Below the pieces are notes generated by a model that did no database searches, was not told the DNA's origin, and saw only the letters and a list, made by a program, of their open reading frames with translations. A DNA stretch of 64,000 nt from Pseudomonas sp. UBA1879 (GTDB lineage Bacteria; Pseudomonadota; Gammaproteobacteria; Pseudomonadales; Pseudomonadaceae), in contig NZ_DDHJ01000005.1 of the NCBI RefSeq assembly GCF_002338065.1, positions 1-64,000 of the forward strand. Reading direction: 5' to 3'. This document shows positions 48,413 through 57,617 of the stretch, piece after piece (within the stretch, counting starts at the first letter, position 1; each line of letters begins with the position of its first letter). The position numbers and the translations under genes were made by a program.

Positions 48413-49558
48413 TTATTGACTCGAAAACTTGAACACCGTCGTCTGGTGATACGCCTTGCCAGGGTCCAGGCGGGTCGACGGGAAGTTGTGCTGATTCGGG
48501 GAATCCGGGAAGTGTTGGGTCTCGAGGGTGAAGGCGCCCCAATGCGGGTAGATCTTGCCGCCTTTACCCTTGACCGTACCGTCCAGGAAATTGCCTGTGT
48601 AAAGCTGCACACCGGGTTCGGTGGTGAACAGCTGCAGGCGTCGGCCAGATTTTGGATCGACCACATCCGCCGCCAGATTCGACACCTTGCCTTTGTTGTC
48701 CAGCACCCAGTTGTGGTCGTAACCGCCTTGGGTCGGTTCGGCATATTTCAGCTGCTGATTGTCCTCACGGATACGCTTGCCGAAGGCGACAGGCTTGAGG
48801 AAGTCAAAGGGCGTGCCGCTGACAGAGGGCAGCTCACCGCTGGGGATCAACTTCTCGTTGATCGGGGTGTAATGACTGGCATGAACGATGGCCACCTGAT
48901 CGAGGATGTCGCCATTGCCCGCACCTGCGAGGTTGAAATAACTGTGGTTGGTGAGGTTCAGCACCGTCGGCTTGTCAGTCGTGGCGTGGTACTGGATGCG
49001 CAGTTCATTCTTGTCGTTGAGGCTGTAGGTCACTTCAGTTTTCAGTGTCCCCGGAAAGCCCATCTCGCCGTCAGCCGACACGTAGGTGAGCTTGACCCCG
49101 ACCCATCCCTTGTCCTTGATTTGCTCGGCTTTCCAAATCTGCTTGTCGAAGCCTTTCGTGCCGCCGTGCAGCGCGTTGGTCTTGTCGTTCTGCGGGACTT
49201 GATAGGTCTTGCCATCAAGGCTGAACTTGCCGTCCGCCAGCCGATTGCCGAAGCGCCCGATGGTGGCGCCAAAGTACGCGGTGCCGTTGAGGTAGCCGTC
49301 AATGTCGTCGAAGCCGAGTACGACGTCTTCGGTTTTGCCGTGTTTGTCCGGAATCAGCAGCGATTGCAGCGTACCGCCGTAGGTCAGCACCGTGGCTTGC
49401 ATGCCGAGACTGTTGCGCAGGATGTATTTCTCGACCGTGGTGCCGTCCGGCAATTTGCCGAAAGTGGCGTGTTCGGTCGAAAGCCCGGTGGCGGCGTGGG
49501 CCTGGAGCGCCGAGGCCAGCAGGGTCAGTCCGATAGCAGGGATAAGCGTCTTCCTCAT
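48413..49558 (-). CDS. galM: aldose 1-epimerase, exported form
   Basis: A 381-residue galactose-mutarotase-family enzyme with a cleavable signal peptide ending near AHA (residues 20-23), so it acts in the periplasm. It interconverts sugar anomers. The family blocks are GRFGNRLADGKF, NALHGGTKGFDK, LTNHSYFNLAG (catalytic His) and TTEPGVQLYTGNFLDG (catalytic Glu). The start at 49558 has AAGGA upstream. It is divergent from the GntR regulator and close to the arabinose transporter, so it may prepare sugar for uptake. Confidence 0.93.
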   Translation of the reverse strand: MRKTLIPAIGLTLLASALQAHAATGLSTEHATFGKLPDGTTVEKYILRNSLGMQATVLTYGGTLQSLLIPDKHGKTEDVVLGFDDIDGYLNGTAYFGATIGRFGNRLADGKFSLDGKTYQVPQNDKTNALHGGTKGFDKQIWKAEQIKDKGWVGVKLTYVSADGEMGFPGTLKTEVTYSLNDKNELRIQYHATTDKPTVLNLTNHSYFNLAGAGNGDILDQVAIVHASHYTPINEKLIPSGELPSVSGTPFDFLKPVAFGKRIREDNQQLKYAEPTQGGYDHNWVLDNKGKVSNLAADVVDPKSGRRLQLFTTEPGVQLYTGNFLDGTVKGKGGKIYPHWGAFTLETQHFPDSPNQHNFPSTRLDPGKAYHQTTVFKFSSQ

Positions 49559-49661
49559 TGCGTCGTTCCTTTTTTGTTTTAGAAACAGGGGAGTGGCGAG
49601 CTTCGAGCGGCACGCGCGGCAAGCGAATTGACACGCCATCCGACAGAAGTCTCTGCTGATC

Positions 49662-49676
49662 ATTGGTATGACTAAT
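49662..49676. promoter_or_regulatory. candidate GntR/FCD operator upstream of galM
   Basis: ATTGGT-ATG-ACTAAT is a dyad with one mismatch and a 3-base centre, like operators of FadR-type GntR proteins. It lies about 105 bases before the galM start, next to the regulator gene. Confidence 0.35.
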
Positions 49677-49817
49677 TTGTCGTTTTTGCCCTTTAGTTAA
49701 GTTTTAATGGATTGAAACGCTCGATTTTAAAATTAATTGTAATACTATTAAGCGAAAGGCAGGCTGAGGTCTGATGTTGAACAGGTTTAGTCCAGCTTTT
49801 TGCCCTTGTACAGCCGT

Positions 49818-49846
49818 TTGACAGCTATTCATATGATGATTAGCCT
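49818..49846 (+). promoter_or_regulatory. candidate promoter of the GntR gene
   Basis: TTGACA (49818-49823), 17 bases, TAGCCT (49841-49846). The -35 is perfect, the -10 weak. The spacer contains ATATGATGA, also found in nearly the same form upstream of araF. Confidence 0.35.
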
Positions 49847-49882
49847 CGATTTGCGGAACGCACCGCAGGAAGGGGCGGATGG

Positions 49883-50575
49883 ATGAGCAACAGTTTTCAC
49901 GCGTCAACAGTGGACCGCCTGGGCGCCTGGATTGCTCAAGGCAGTGTGGCGCCGGGGCAATCGCTGAAGGTCGAAGCGGCGTTGGGCGAGGAGTTTGGTG
50001 TCAGTCGAACGGTCATTCGCGAGGCCATCAAAACGCTGGTGGCCAAGGGCATGCTGGAAGTGGGACCCAAGGTGGGCACGCGGGTGCTGCCCGTGCGCAG
50101 CTGGAACCTGTTCGATCCCCAAGTGGTCGGCTGGTTGGCAGCCAAGGGGTTGCCGGAAAGCTTCGTGCTGGACCTGCTGGATTTGCGTCGCGCCATTGAG
50201 CCGATGGCCGTGCGCTGGGCCTGTGAGCGGGCCAGTCCGGCGCAGATTATCGAGATTCAGGCGGCGTATCAGCAGCTGGCGGCCAGTGTGGCGGACATGG
50301 GTGATTACAATCACGCCGATCAGCGTTTTCACGAGGCAGTGCTGGCGGCCAGTCACAACCAGTTCATCGAACAGATGCTGCCGGCGCTGGGCGCGTTGCT
50401 GGCCATTTCGTTCGAAGTGTCGTCAGCCGTGCCGGGAGAGTTGGGTCGGACGCTGCCGTTGCACAAGGAATTGGCCGATGCCATTGCCACCCGTGATGCG
50501 GCTCGCGGGGTATGGGCCTGCATGAGCCTGATCGAAAACGCCAATGAGGTGATCTCCCGTTCGCGGGCGACGTAG
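49883..50575 (+). CDS. GntR-family regulator, FCD (FadR) subfamily
   Basis: A 230-residue regulator. The winged helix (about 5-70) has VSRTVIREAIKTLVAKGML. The FCD ligand domain (about 95-220) has ELLDLRR-like DLLDLRRAIEPM and the metal/ligand residues in ADQRFHEAVLAASHN and LHKELADAI. The position, between galM and the lactonase-araFGH genes, makes it the likely regulator of this sugar module; a galactose, arabinose or sugar-acid ligand is plausible but not shown. A good Shine-Dalgarno (GGAAGGGG) precedes the ATG. Confidence 0.9.
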   Translation: MSNSFHASTVDRLGAWIAQGSVAPGQSLKVEAALGEEFGVSRTVIREAIKTLVAKGMLEVGPKVGTRVLPVRSWNLFDPQVVGWLAAKGLPESFVLDLLDLRRAIEPMAVRWACERASPAQIIEIQAAYQQLAASVADMGDYNHADQRFHEAVLAASHNQFIEQMLPALGALLAISFEVSSAVPGELGRTLPLHKELADAIATRDAARGVWACMSLIENANEVISRSRAT

Positions 50576-50648
50576 AACGTGAAACGTAATAGCGCCGTAC
50601 GAACGACACACCGGCGGTTTCTCAACACAACAAGAACAGGACACTTTC

Positions 50649-51527
50649 ATGAAATGGCAGCCGGTCGCTGACCTGCAATTCAAACTGGCCGAAGGGCCGT
50701 TCTGGGATGACGTTCAGCAGAGCCTTTATTGGGTCGACATCGCCGGGTTCCGTGCTTTGCGATTGCATCAGGGCCGGGTGCAGCATTGGCAATTTCGCGA
50801 GCCGGTTTCCGCGTTCATTCCCACCGTGAAAGGCGATGCACTGGTCACCCTGGCCAGCGGGGTCTACCGTTTGGATGTGGATTCCCCCGCTGAACATCCT
50901 GCTCTGTCATTGCTGTGCGTGGCCGATCCCGTCGACGGCAATCGGGCCAACGAAGCGCGCTGTGACAGCCAGGGTCGTCTATGGCTCGGCAGCATGCAGA
51001 ATAATCTCGACGCCGAGGGCGGCGACCTGCCGTTGCTGCGGCGCTCCGGCGGGATTTTCCGCGTTGATGCCAACGCTCGGGTCTCGCCGCTGCTGGAAGG
51101 ACAGGGGATCGTGAATACGATGCTCTGGACCGATCACGGTGGCGCTTTGCTGTCGGCGGACAGCCTCGATGGGGTGATCTACCGCTACCCGATACTGGCA
51201 GACGGCACCCTTGGCGAGCGTCGGGTCTGGGCCGCGCAACAGGCGCGCGGCGTACCGGACGGTTCAGCCATGGACACTGAAGGCTACGTGTGGAATGCCC
51301 GTTGGGGCGGCCATTGCCTTATTCGGTTTGCGCCCGATGGCAGCGTCGACCGAATCATCGAACTGCCGGTCAGTCATCCCACCAGTTGCGTGTTTGGTGG
51401 CCCGGACATGACCACGCTGTTCGTCACCAGCGCACGACCTGCCACCGATGCACTGGCGCTCGACGGCAGCATTTTGCAAATGGAAACCGGCATCCAGGGG
51501 CTGCCATCGAACCGGTTTGCAGGTTGA
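50649..51527 (+). CDS. SMP-30/gluconolactonase-family sugar lactonase
   Basis: A 292-residue six-bladed propeller of the SGL family. The metal-site Glu is in LAEGPFWDD at residue about 15. RANEARCDSQGRLWLGSM and GVPDGSAMDTEGYVWNA hold the Asn and Asp ligands. The enzyme opens sugar lactones; beside an arabinose transporter an L-arabinono-lactonase role is likely but not proved. It lies 73 bases after the regulator and 164 bases before araF. Confidence 0.9.
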   Translation: MKWQPVADLQFKLAEGPFWDDVQQSLYWVDIAGFRALRLHQGRVQHWQFREPVSAFIPTVKGDALVTLASGVYRLDVDSPAEHPALSLLCVADPVDGNRANEARCDSQGRLWLGSMQNNLDAEGGDLPLLRRSGGIFRVDANARVSPLLEGQGIVNTMLWTDHGGALLSADSLDGVIYRYPILADGTLGERRVWAAQQARGVPDGSAMDTEGYVWNARWGGHCLIRFAPDGSVDRIIELPVSHPTSCVFGGPDMTTLFVTSARPATDALALDGSILQMETGIQGLPSNRFAG

Positions 51528-51691
51528 TCCAAAGTGCCGTGGAAGGGGTGTGACACTCGGTTACATAGACGTCATTGATAATATGATAAGACTGTAAACA
51601 GTCGATCGGCCTGTTGCGGATGACTCCCCCAGGCCGTCACGACACTCACTGCTGGACGCTGTAGCTAGTCAATAAAAATAAGGAGTTAGCT
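51528..51691 (+). promoter_or_regulatory. control region of araFGH
   Basis: Contains ATATGATAA (51581-51589), shared with the GntR gene's promoter region, directly followed by the dyad GACTGT-AA-ACAGTC (51590-51603), and a leader hairpin with CGGCCTG/CAGGCCG arms near 51606-51635. -35 and -10 boxes could not be fixed. Confidence 0.4.
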
Positions 51692-52696
51692 ATGTTGAGT
51701 CGCCACGGGATTCGTTCCCTGTGCTGTGCCGCTGTTGCCACCGCCATCGTTGGAATGAGCGGCGGTGCGATCGCTGCTGATAAGGTCAAGATCGGTTTTC
51801 TCGTCAAGCAAGCCGAAGAGCCTTGGTTCCAGACGGAATGGCAGTTCGCTGAGAAAGCGGGCAAGGACCACGGTTTTGAAGTGATCAAGATCGCCGTGCC
51901 GGACGGCGAGAAAACCCTTTCTGCCATCGACAACCTGGCCGCCAACGGCGCCAAGGGCTTTGTCATCTGCCCGCCTGACGTGTCCCTCGGCCCGGCCATC
52001 GTCGCCAAGGCCAAGGCCAACGACCTGAAAGTCATGGCCGTGGACGATCGCTTCGTCGACGCCAAGGGCAAGTTCATGGAAGACGTGCCGTATCTGGGCA
52101 TGGCGGCGTTCGAGGTCGGCCAGAAACAGGGCGCGGCCATGGCCACCGAGGCGCAGAATCGCAAGTGGGACTGGAAAGACACCTACGCCATCATCAACAC
52201 CTATAACGAACTGGATACTGGCAAGAAGCGCACTGACGGTTCGGTCGATGCTCTGAAGAAAGCTGGCCTGCCGGAAGACCATATCCTCTTCACCCCGCAG
52301 AAAACCCTCGACGTGCCAGGCAGCATGGACGCCACCAACGCGGCCCTGCCCAAACTGCCAAGCGGCGCGAAAAACCTCATCGTCGGTGGCATGAACGACA
52401 ACACTGTGCTGGGCGGCGTGCGCGCCACCGCGGGCGCCGGTTTCGCGCCGGCCAACGTGATTGGCATCGGTATCAACGGCACTGACGCCATCGACGAACT
52501 GAAGAAAAAGGAAAGCGGTTTCTTCGGCTCGATGCTGCCAAGCCCGGACAAAGAGGGCTACAACACCGCGCTGCAGATGTATGAGTGGGTATCTACCGGC
52601 AAGGAACCGGCGAAATACACCGCCATGGACGACGTGACCCTGATCACCCGCGAGAACTTCAAGGAAGTGCTGACCAAAATCGGCCTCTATAAGTAA
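51692..52696 (+). CDS. araF: L-arabinose-binding periplasmic protein AraF
   Basis: A 334-residue periplasmic binding protein with a signal peptide ending in IAA-ADK near residue 29. The mature protein starts KVKIGFLVKQAEEPWFQTEW, as in AraF, and contains VICPPDVSLGPAIVAKAKAN, NTYNELDTGKKRTDG and VGGMNDNTVLGGVRATAGAG. It delivers L-arabinose (or D-galactose/fucose) to AraGH. AAGGAG precedes the ATG. A strong stem-loop separates it from araG, which should keep araF mRNA more abundant. Confidence 0.95.
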   Translation: MLSRHGIRSLCCAAVATAIVGMSGGAIAADKVKIGFLVKQAEEPWFQTEWQFAEKAGKDHGFEVIKIAVPDGEKTLSAIDNLAANGAKGFVICPPDVSLGPAIVAKAKANDLKVMAVDDRFVDAKGKFMEDVPYLGMAAFEVGQKQGAAMATEAQNRKWDWKDTYAIINTYNELDTGKKRTDGSVDALKKAGLPEDHILFTPQKTLDVPGSMDATNAALPKLPSGAKNLIVGGMNDNTVLGGVRATAGAGFAPANVIGIGINGTDAIDELKKKESGFFGSMLPSPDKEGYNTALQMYEWVSTGKEPAKYTAMDDVTLITRENFKEVLTKIGLYK

Positions 52697-52715
52697 CGCG
52701 CGGCACACATCAGCA

Positions 52716-52738
52716 GGCCTGACGCCGCGCGTCAGGCC
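52716..52738 (+). promoter_or_regulatory. intercistronic stem-loop between araF and araG
   Basis: GGCCTGACGC pairs perfectly with GCGTCAGGCC across a 3-base loop. No T-run follows. Such hairpins after binding-protein genes protect the upstream mRNA and lower downstream expression. Confidence 0.75.
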
Positions 52739-52794
52739 GACATCTGCAAGGCCTCGCTTCAGCCTGTCCGGGCGGGAGCGAGGGGGAGGGGTTC

Positions 52795-54321
52795 ATGCAA
52801 CAGGCATCGGTTCAGCTACAGCCATCTGGCGGCAGTTTGCGCTTCAACGGGATCGGCAAGACCTTTCCCGGCGTCAAGGCCCTGTCGGACATCAATTTCG
52901 AGGCACGTCCTGGCAGCGTCCATGCGCTGATGGGCGAGAACGGCGCGGGTAAGTCGACGCTGTTGAAAATTCTCGGCGGTTCGTATCAGCCCAACAGCGG
53001 CGACCTGCAAATCGGTGATCAGCACCTGGCGTTCAAATCCACGGCCGACAGCATTGCCGCCGGCGTTGCGGTGATTCACCAGGAATTGCACCTGGTGCCG
53101 GAAATGTCCGTGGCGGAAAACCTGCTATTGGGCCACATGCCCAACCGCTGGGGCATGGTCAACCGGCGCGCGATGGTTCGCCGTGCGCGTGAATTGCTCA
53201 AGGGCCTGGCGGACGAAATCGACCCTGACACTCGCCTCGGTGACCTGTCGCTGGGGCAGCGGCAGCTGGTGGAAATCGCCAAGGCCATGTCACGCAACGC
53301 CCACGTCATTGCCTTTGACGAACCCACCAGCAGCCTGTCGGCGCGAGAGATCGACCGTTTGATGGCGATCATCATCAAGCTGCGCGACGAAGGCCGAGTC
53401 ATTCTGTATGTCTCGCACCGCATGGAAGAAATCTTCCGCGTGTGCGACGCCGTGACAGTGTTCAAGGACGGCCGCTTTGTGCGCACGTTCGATGACATGG
53501 CTGATCTGGACCACGATCGGCTGGTGACCTGCATGGTCGGGCGCGATATTCAGGATATTTACAACTATCGTCCGCGTCAGCATCAGGGCTCGAGCCTGCG
53601 GGTGACCGGGCTGCAAGGCCCAGGCCTCCAGGAGCCGGTGAGCTTCGCAGTGGCGAAAGGCGAAGTGCTGGGCTTTTTCGGTCTGGTGGGCGCCGGTCGT
53701 ACCGAGTTGTTTCGCCTGCTTTCGGGCCTGACGCGGTCGCAAGCGGGAACGCTGCAACTCGATGGCGCGCCGCTGAGCCTGAAGTCCCCCCGCGACGCGA
53801 TTGCCGCCGGTATTTTGCTGTGCCCCGAGGACCGCAAGAAAGAAGGCATCGTGCCGCTTTCCAGCGTGGCCGAGAACATCAACATCGGGGCCCGACCGCG
53901 TCATGTGCACCTGGGTTGCCTGATCCAGGGCCGCTGGGAGCGCGACAACGCCAAACAGCAGATTCGCGCGATGAATGTCAAAACGCCTTCGCCGGAACAG
54001 CAAATGCTGTTTCTGTCGGGCGGGAATCAGCAGAAGGCTATTCTCGGCCGCTGGTTGTCGATGCCAATGAAGGTGTTGCTGCTCGATGAACCTACTCGCG
54101 GCATCGACATCGGCGCCAAATCCGAGATCTACGACATCATTCACAACCTCGCGGCCGACGGTATCGCAGTGATCGTAGTGTCCAGTGATCTGATGGAAGT
54201 CATGGGGATTTCCGACCGCATTCTGGTCATGAGCGAAGGCGCCATCACCGGCGAGCTTTCGCGGGACGAGGCCAATGAACAACGGTTGTTGCAACTGGCA
54301 CTGCCGCGTACGCGCGGCTGA
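52795..54321 (+). CDS. araG: L-arabinose ABC transporter ATP-binding protein AraG
   Basis: A 508-residue double ATPase. The first half has Walker A GENGAGKSTL, signature LSLGQRQLVEIAKAM and Walker B AFDEPTSSL. The second half has the degenerate Walker A GLVGAGRTEL usual in sugar ATPases, LSGGNQQKAILGRWL and LLLDEPTRGID. It energises AraH. GAGGGGGAGGGG lies just before the ATG. It is 98 bases after araF and 39 before araH. Confidence 0.95.
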   Translation: MQQASVQLQPSGGSLRFNGIGKTFPGVKALSDINFEARPGSVHALMGENGAGKSTLLKILGGSYQPNSGDLQIGDQHLAFKSTADSIAAGVAVIHQELHLVPEMSVAENLLLGHMPNRWGMVNRRAMVRRARELLKGLADEIDPDTRLGDLSLGQRQLVEIAKAMSRNAHVIAFDEPTSSLSAREIDRLMAIIIKLRDEGRVILYVSHRMEEIFRVCDAVTVFKDGRFVRTFDDMADLDHDRLVTCMVGRDIQDIYNYRPRQHQGSSLRVTGLQGPGLQEPVSFAVAKGEVLGFFGLVGAGRTELFRLLSGLTRSQAGTLQLDGAPLSLKSPRDAIAAGILLCPEDRKKEGIVPLSSVAENINIGARPRHVHLGCLIQGRWERDNAKQQIRAMNVKTPSPEQQMLFLSGGNQQKAILGRWLSMPMKVLLLDEPTRGIDIGAKSEIYDIIHNLAADGIAVIVVSSDLMEVMGISDRILVMSEGAITGELSRDEANEQRLLQLALPRTRG

Positions 54322-54360
54322 AACCGGGTCACCCAAGTGAAAAATAAAAACGAGGTGCGT

Positions 54361-55329
54361 ATGTCTACCGAAACCAGCAGCCTGACGGCTCCCCGCCAGG
54401 GCATGAACCTGCGTCGCTTCTTCGACGACTGGGCGATGCTCCTTGCCGCATTGGGCATCTTCGTGCTCTGTGCCCTGCTCATCGACAACTTCATGTCGCC
54501 CCTGAACATGCGCGGTCTGGGGCTGGCGATTTCCACCGTCGGCATCGCCGCGTGCACCATGCTGTTCTGCCTGGCGTCGGGGCATTTCGACCTGTCTGTC
54601 GGTTCGGTGCTGGCCTGTTCCGGGGTCATCGCCGGGATCGTGATTCGTGACACCGACAGCGTGTTTCTCGGCGTATCGGCGGCGCTGGCGATGGGCTTGC
54701 TGGTGGGGCTGATCAACGGCATCGTCATCGCCAAGCTGCGCATCAACGCGCTGATCACCACGCTGGCAACCATGCAGATCGTGCGCGGCCTGGCCTACAT
54801 CTTTTCCAACGGCAAGGCCGTGGGTGTGGGAGAGGAAGGGTTCTTCGTGTTTGGTAACGGTCAGTTGTTCGGTGTACCGGTGCCGATCCTGATCACCGTC
54901 GTGTGTTTCGTGTTCTTCGGCTGGTTACTCAACTACACCACTTACGGCCGCAATTCACTGGCCATCGGCGGCAACCAGGAAGCGGCGTTGCTGGCGGGGG
55001 TACACGTCGATCGCACCAAGATCATCATCTTCGCCGTGCACGGCTTGATCGGCGCCCTGGCGGGTGTGGTCCTGGCGTCGCGGATGACCTCCGGACAGCC
55101 GATGATCGGGCAAGGTTTCGAGCTGACCGTTATTTCGGCCTGCGTCTTGGGCGGCGTGTCGCTCAGTGGCGGCATTGGCATGATTCGCCATGTGATCGCC
55201 GGGGTACTGATTCTGGCGATCATTGAAAACGCCATGAACCTGAAAAACATCGACACCTTCTACCAATACGTAATTCGCGGCACGATTCTGTTGCTGGCAG
55301 TGATCATCGACCGGTTGAAGCGGCGGTGA
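54361..55329 (+). CDS. araH: L-arabinose ABC transporter permease AraH
   Basis: A 322-residue inner-membrane permease with about 9-10 helices. The family signatures are FCLASGHFDLSVGSVLAC, NGIVIAKLRINALITTLATM and ASRMTSGQPMIGQGFELTVI with VLGGVSLSGGIGMI. The ATG at 54361 was preferred over GTG at 54337 because AraH proteins start near here. No terminator was found after it, and no catabolic arabinose gene follows; the next gene is convergent. Confidence 0.94.
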   Translation: MSTETSSLTAPRQGMNLRRFFDDWAMLLAALGIFVLCALLIDNFMSPLNMRGLGLAISTVGIAACTMLFCLASGHFDLSVGSVLACSGVIAGIVIRDTDSVFLGVSAALAMGLLVGLINGIVIAKLRINALITTLATMQIVRGLAYIFSNGKAVGVGEEGFFVFGNGQLFGVPVPILITVVCFVFFGWLLNYTTYGRNSLAIGGNQEAALLAGVHVDRTKIIIFAVHGLIGALAGVVLASRMTSGQPMIGQGFELTVISACVLGGVSLSGGIGMIRHVIAGVLILAIIENAMNLKNIDTFYQYVIRGTILLLAVIIDRLKRR

Positions 55330-55529
55330 CTGACGTGCCGCTTGGCTACAGTTGAATGAATGTGGGAGCGGACTTCCCCGTTCGCTTCCAGCCGAGTCTT
55401 CGGCACCTTTCATGTCATGGGCTCAGACACCTTTGTGGGCGCGAATGTCTTCGCGAAATAGGTGTCAGCGGTGAGCTCATTGCCTCTGATCCTGGAGCCC
55501 TGGGCTAGGGCCCGTCCAAGGTGTGCCAC

Positions 55530-56834
55530 TCAATCCTTCAGGTGTAGCTCAATCCAGTTGGCAAACCCCAGCGTTGCCGTATCGCTCATCACCGGCCCGA
55601 CCACTTGAACGCCTAACGGCAAGCCCTGTGGACCGAAGCCTACCGGCAGGCTCAGGCTTGGAAACCCCAACAGACTCCAGATTCGCGAGAACAATGGGTC
55701 GCCTGTCTTCTCCAGTCCCGACTCCGCTTCGCCGCAGGCGCTGGGAGTCAACAACACATCGTATTCGGCGAAACCTCGGCCCATTTGATGCCGGGCTGAC
55801 GCCACTTGCGCCCGGTGTCGAAGGCTTTGCTCAAAACTGATTTGCCCCCCACGTTCCAGCATGGCCTGTAATCGTTCGCTGAGCTGAGCCCGATGATTCA
55901 GTCGCTCATCGGCCAGTGCCTTGAAGGCTTCGGCGCACATCACCGCGTCGTGCACCTCGACCAACGCGTTGACCGCATCACTCAACGTCACGTCCACGAT
56001 GTGAACACCTTGGGTGTTCAAACGCTGGACCGTGGCTTCGAATGCGGCCTGCGCGGCGGGGCTGCTGTTGTCCCAGAACGCCGTGCGGCAGACCCCGACG
56101 CGCGGCTTGCGATCGATGGGCAACTGTCGCCATTGTGGCGCGTTGGCCATGACCGAAGTGAGCAGGGCGACGTCTTCGACGCAACGGCCAAAGCCACCGA
56201 CGGTGTCCAGCGACTCACTGAGGCTTTTGATGCCTGCTCGGGGGATCAGGCCAAAGCTGGGTTTGAACCCGACGATCCCGCAGTAGGCGGCAGGGCGGAT
56301 CACCGAGGCGGCTGTCTGGGTGCCCAGCGCGAGGGGCACCATGTTAGCGCCGACGGCGGCGGCCGACCCACTGGACGATCCGCCCGGGGTGTGTGCCGGG
56401 TTATGCGGGTTCGCTGTGGGGCCGGGGGTGAACGTTGCGAACTCGGTCGTCACGGTTTTGCCCAGGACGATCGCGCCGGCTTCACGGCACAGCGCCACCG
56501 CCGCGGCGTCATTGACCGGCTGATGCGTACGGTAGATGGGCGAGCCATAGCCGGACGGGAAGTCGCGCGTGTCGAACAGGTCCTTCACACCCAATGGCAA
56601 TCCGTGCAGAGGTCCGCGCAGGGGACCTTGGTCCAGTTGCTGCGCTTGCGCCAGCGCGCCGGCGGCATCGAAGTGCCGCCATGCTTGAAGCTCGGGTTCA
56701 CGCGCCTGGATGACCTCAAGGCAGGCTTCCAACAGCGCGACGGCTGTCAGTTCCCGGCGTTGAAGCAAATGCGCGGCTGCTTGGGCGGTCAGGCGGGAAA
56801 GGTCAGGGCGGGCAGGGGGCACGGCAAGGTCCAT
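55530..56834 (-). CDS. amidase-signature family enzyme
   Basis: A 434-residue hydrolase of the GatA/amidase-signature family, which uses a Ser-cisSer-Lys triad. Lys is in GVKDLFDTRDFPSGYGSP, and the Ser pair in HTPGGSSSGSAAAVGA. The C-terminal part has FPSLSLPVGFGPQGLPLG, the usual end block. The substrate is unknown; no GatB or GatC gene is near, so tRNA amidation is excluded. The ATG at 56834 gives the normal start; a GTG at 56885 adds 17 unlike residues. No good Shine-Dalgarno was seen for either. Confidence 0.88.
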   Translation of the reverse strand: MDLAVPPARPDLSRLTAQAAAHLLQRRELTAVALLEACLEVIQAREPELQAWRHFDAAGALAQAQQLDQGPLRGPLHGLPLGVKDLFDTRDFPSGYGSPIYRTHQPVNDAAAVALCREAGAIVLGKTVTTEFATFTPGPTANPHNPAHTPGGSSSGSAAAVGANMVPLALGTQTAASVIRPAAYCGIVGFKPSFGLIPRAGIKSLSESLDTVGGFGRCVEDVALLTSVMANAPQWRQLPIDRKPRVGVCRTAFWDNSSPAAQAAFEATVQRLNTQGVHIVDVTLSDAVNALVEVHDAVMCAEAFKALADERLNHRAQLSERLQAMLERGGQISFEQSLRHRAQVASARHQMGRGFAEYDVLLTPSACGEAESGLEKTGDPLFSRIWSLLGFPSLSLPVGFGPQGLPLGVQVVGPVMSDTATLGFANWIELHLKD

Positions 56835-56900
56835 TGAGGGGAATGTGAGTTGCAGAGAATGTGCTCTGGAGCAGGCGTTGTACACCAGAGCGTGGAGGAT

Positions 56901-57365
56901 TCAACTGAGCTTCGACGTAACGAAGATCAGTCGCACGGACGCTTGGGCCAGCTCTTGAGCTTCTGCCCGGATGGTGTCGAGTTCCTGTTTGACCGCAGTG
57001 TCTTGAGTGTCACTGGCGCGCAGTTCGACCAACAAGGTTATTTGATACAGCGCGTCGATTAGCCCATGAAGATTGCGATGCAACTGTTGGGTCACTTTGT
57101 CCAGGTGTTCGACGTGTGCATTGTCATCAATATGCGTGGCTGGCGTAATGCCATCCATTTGGGTCTGTCGTACGCCCGTTAATACATAATAAATATCGAC
57201 CCCTGCTTGAGTGATGCGCAATAAGTAATCGGCTTTAGGTGAACGCGCTCCACTTTCATAATTGCCTTGTGCGTTGGTTTCCACGCCGCCAATGGCGCCC
57301 AGTGCACTCTGCGAAAGCTTGAGGCGGTTACGTTCTTGCCTCAGTCGCTGACCTATCCCTGTCAT
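56901..57365 (-). CDS. XRE-family helix-turn-helix regulator
   Basis: A 154-residue protein. Residues 1-60 are an XRE/Cro helix-turn-helix (IGQRLRQERNRLKLSQSAL, GNYESGARSPKADYL). The rest is a helical, probably dimerising segment of about 90 residues with no peptidase domain. Proteins like this occur as phage-like regulators in Pseudomonas, but no other phage gene is here. It is on the same strand as the amidase gene, whose likely start at 56834 is 67 bases downstream of its stop. Confidence 0.82.
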   Translation of the reverse strand: MTGIGQRLRQERNRLKLSQSALGAIGGVETNAQGNYESGARSPKADYLLRITQAGVDIYYVLTGVRQTQMDGITPATHIDDNAHVEHLDKVTQQLHRNLHGLIDALYQITLLVELRASDTQDTAVKQELDTIRAEAQELAQASVRLIFVTSKLS

Positions 57366-57617
57366 ATATGCCTCTCACATTTCCTGTTCTGCTGCCACGG
57401 TCAGGCCAGTTCAGGAAGTTGCCCACACAAACCACTGCTATTGCGTGGATGATTAATCGAATGAATCGATAAAGATCATCGAATTCGCGCAGCTGTTCTG
57501 CATGCGATTGGATGACAATACCGAATATCCAATTGAAGTGGAAAGGGATCCAATCGGTTGTTGTCGATATTTCTTGAAACACACGTATGACCGAATAGCG
57601 ATCAAAGCTATACACCC

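Larger units (their letters stand above)
49559..49882. other. 324-bp divergent region between galM and the GntR gene
   Basis: AT-rich. Holds the dyad at 49662-49676, a TTGACA -35-like box at 49818-49823, and ATATGATGA at 49831-49839 in the spacer after it. No gene seen. Confidence 0.55.

Noticed and set aside
51590..51603. GACTGT-AA-ACAGTC as a LexA box
   Set aside because: The spacing between CTGT and ACAG is 2 bases; SOS boxes need 8.
56901..57365. XRE regulator as part of a prophage
   Set aside because: No integrase, structural, lysis or attachment-site sequence nearby; neighbours are core genes.
57328..57615. 95-residue minus-strand open frame overlapping the XRE start
   Set aside because: No family features, no start signal, and it overlaps the well-supported XRE gene.
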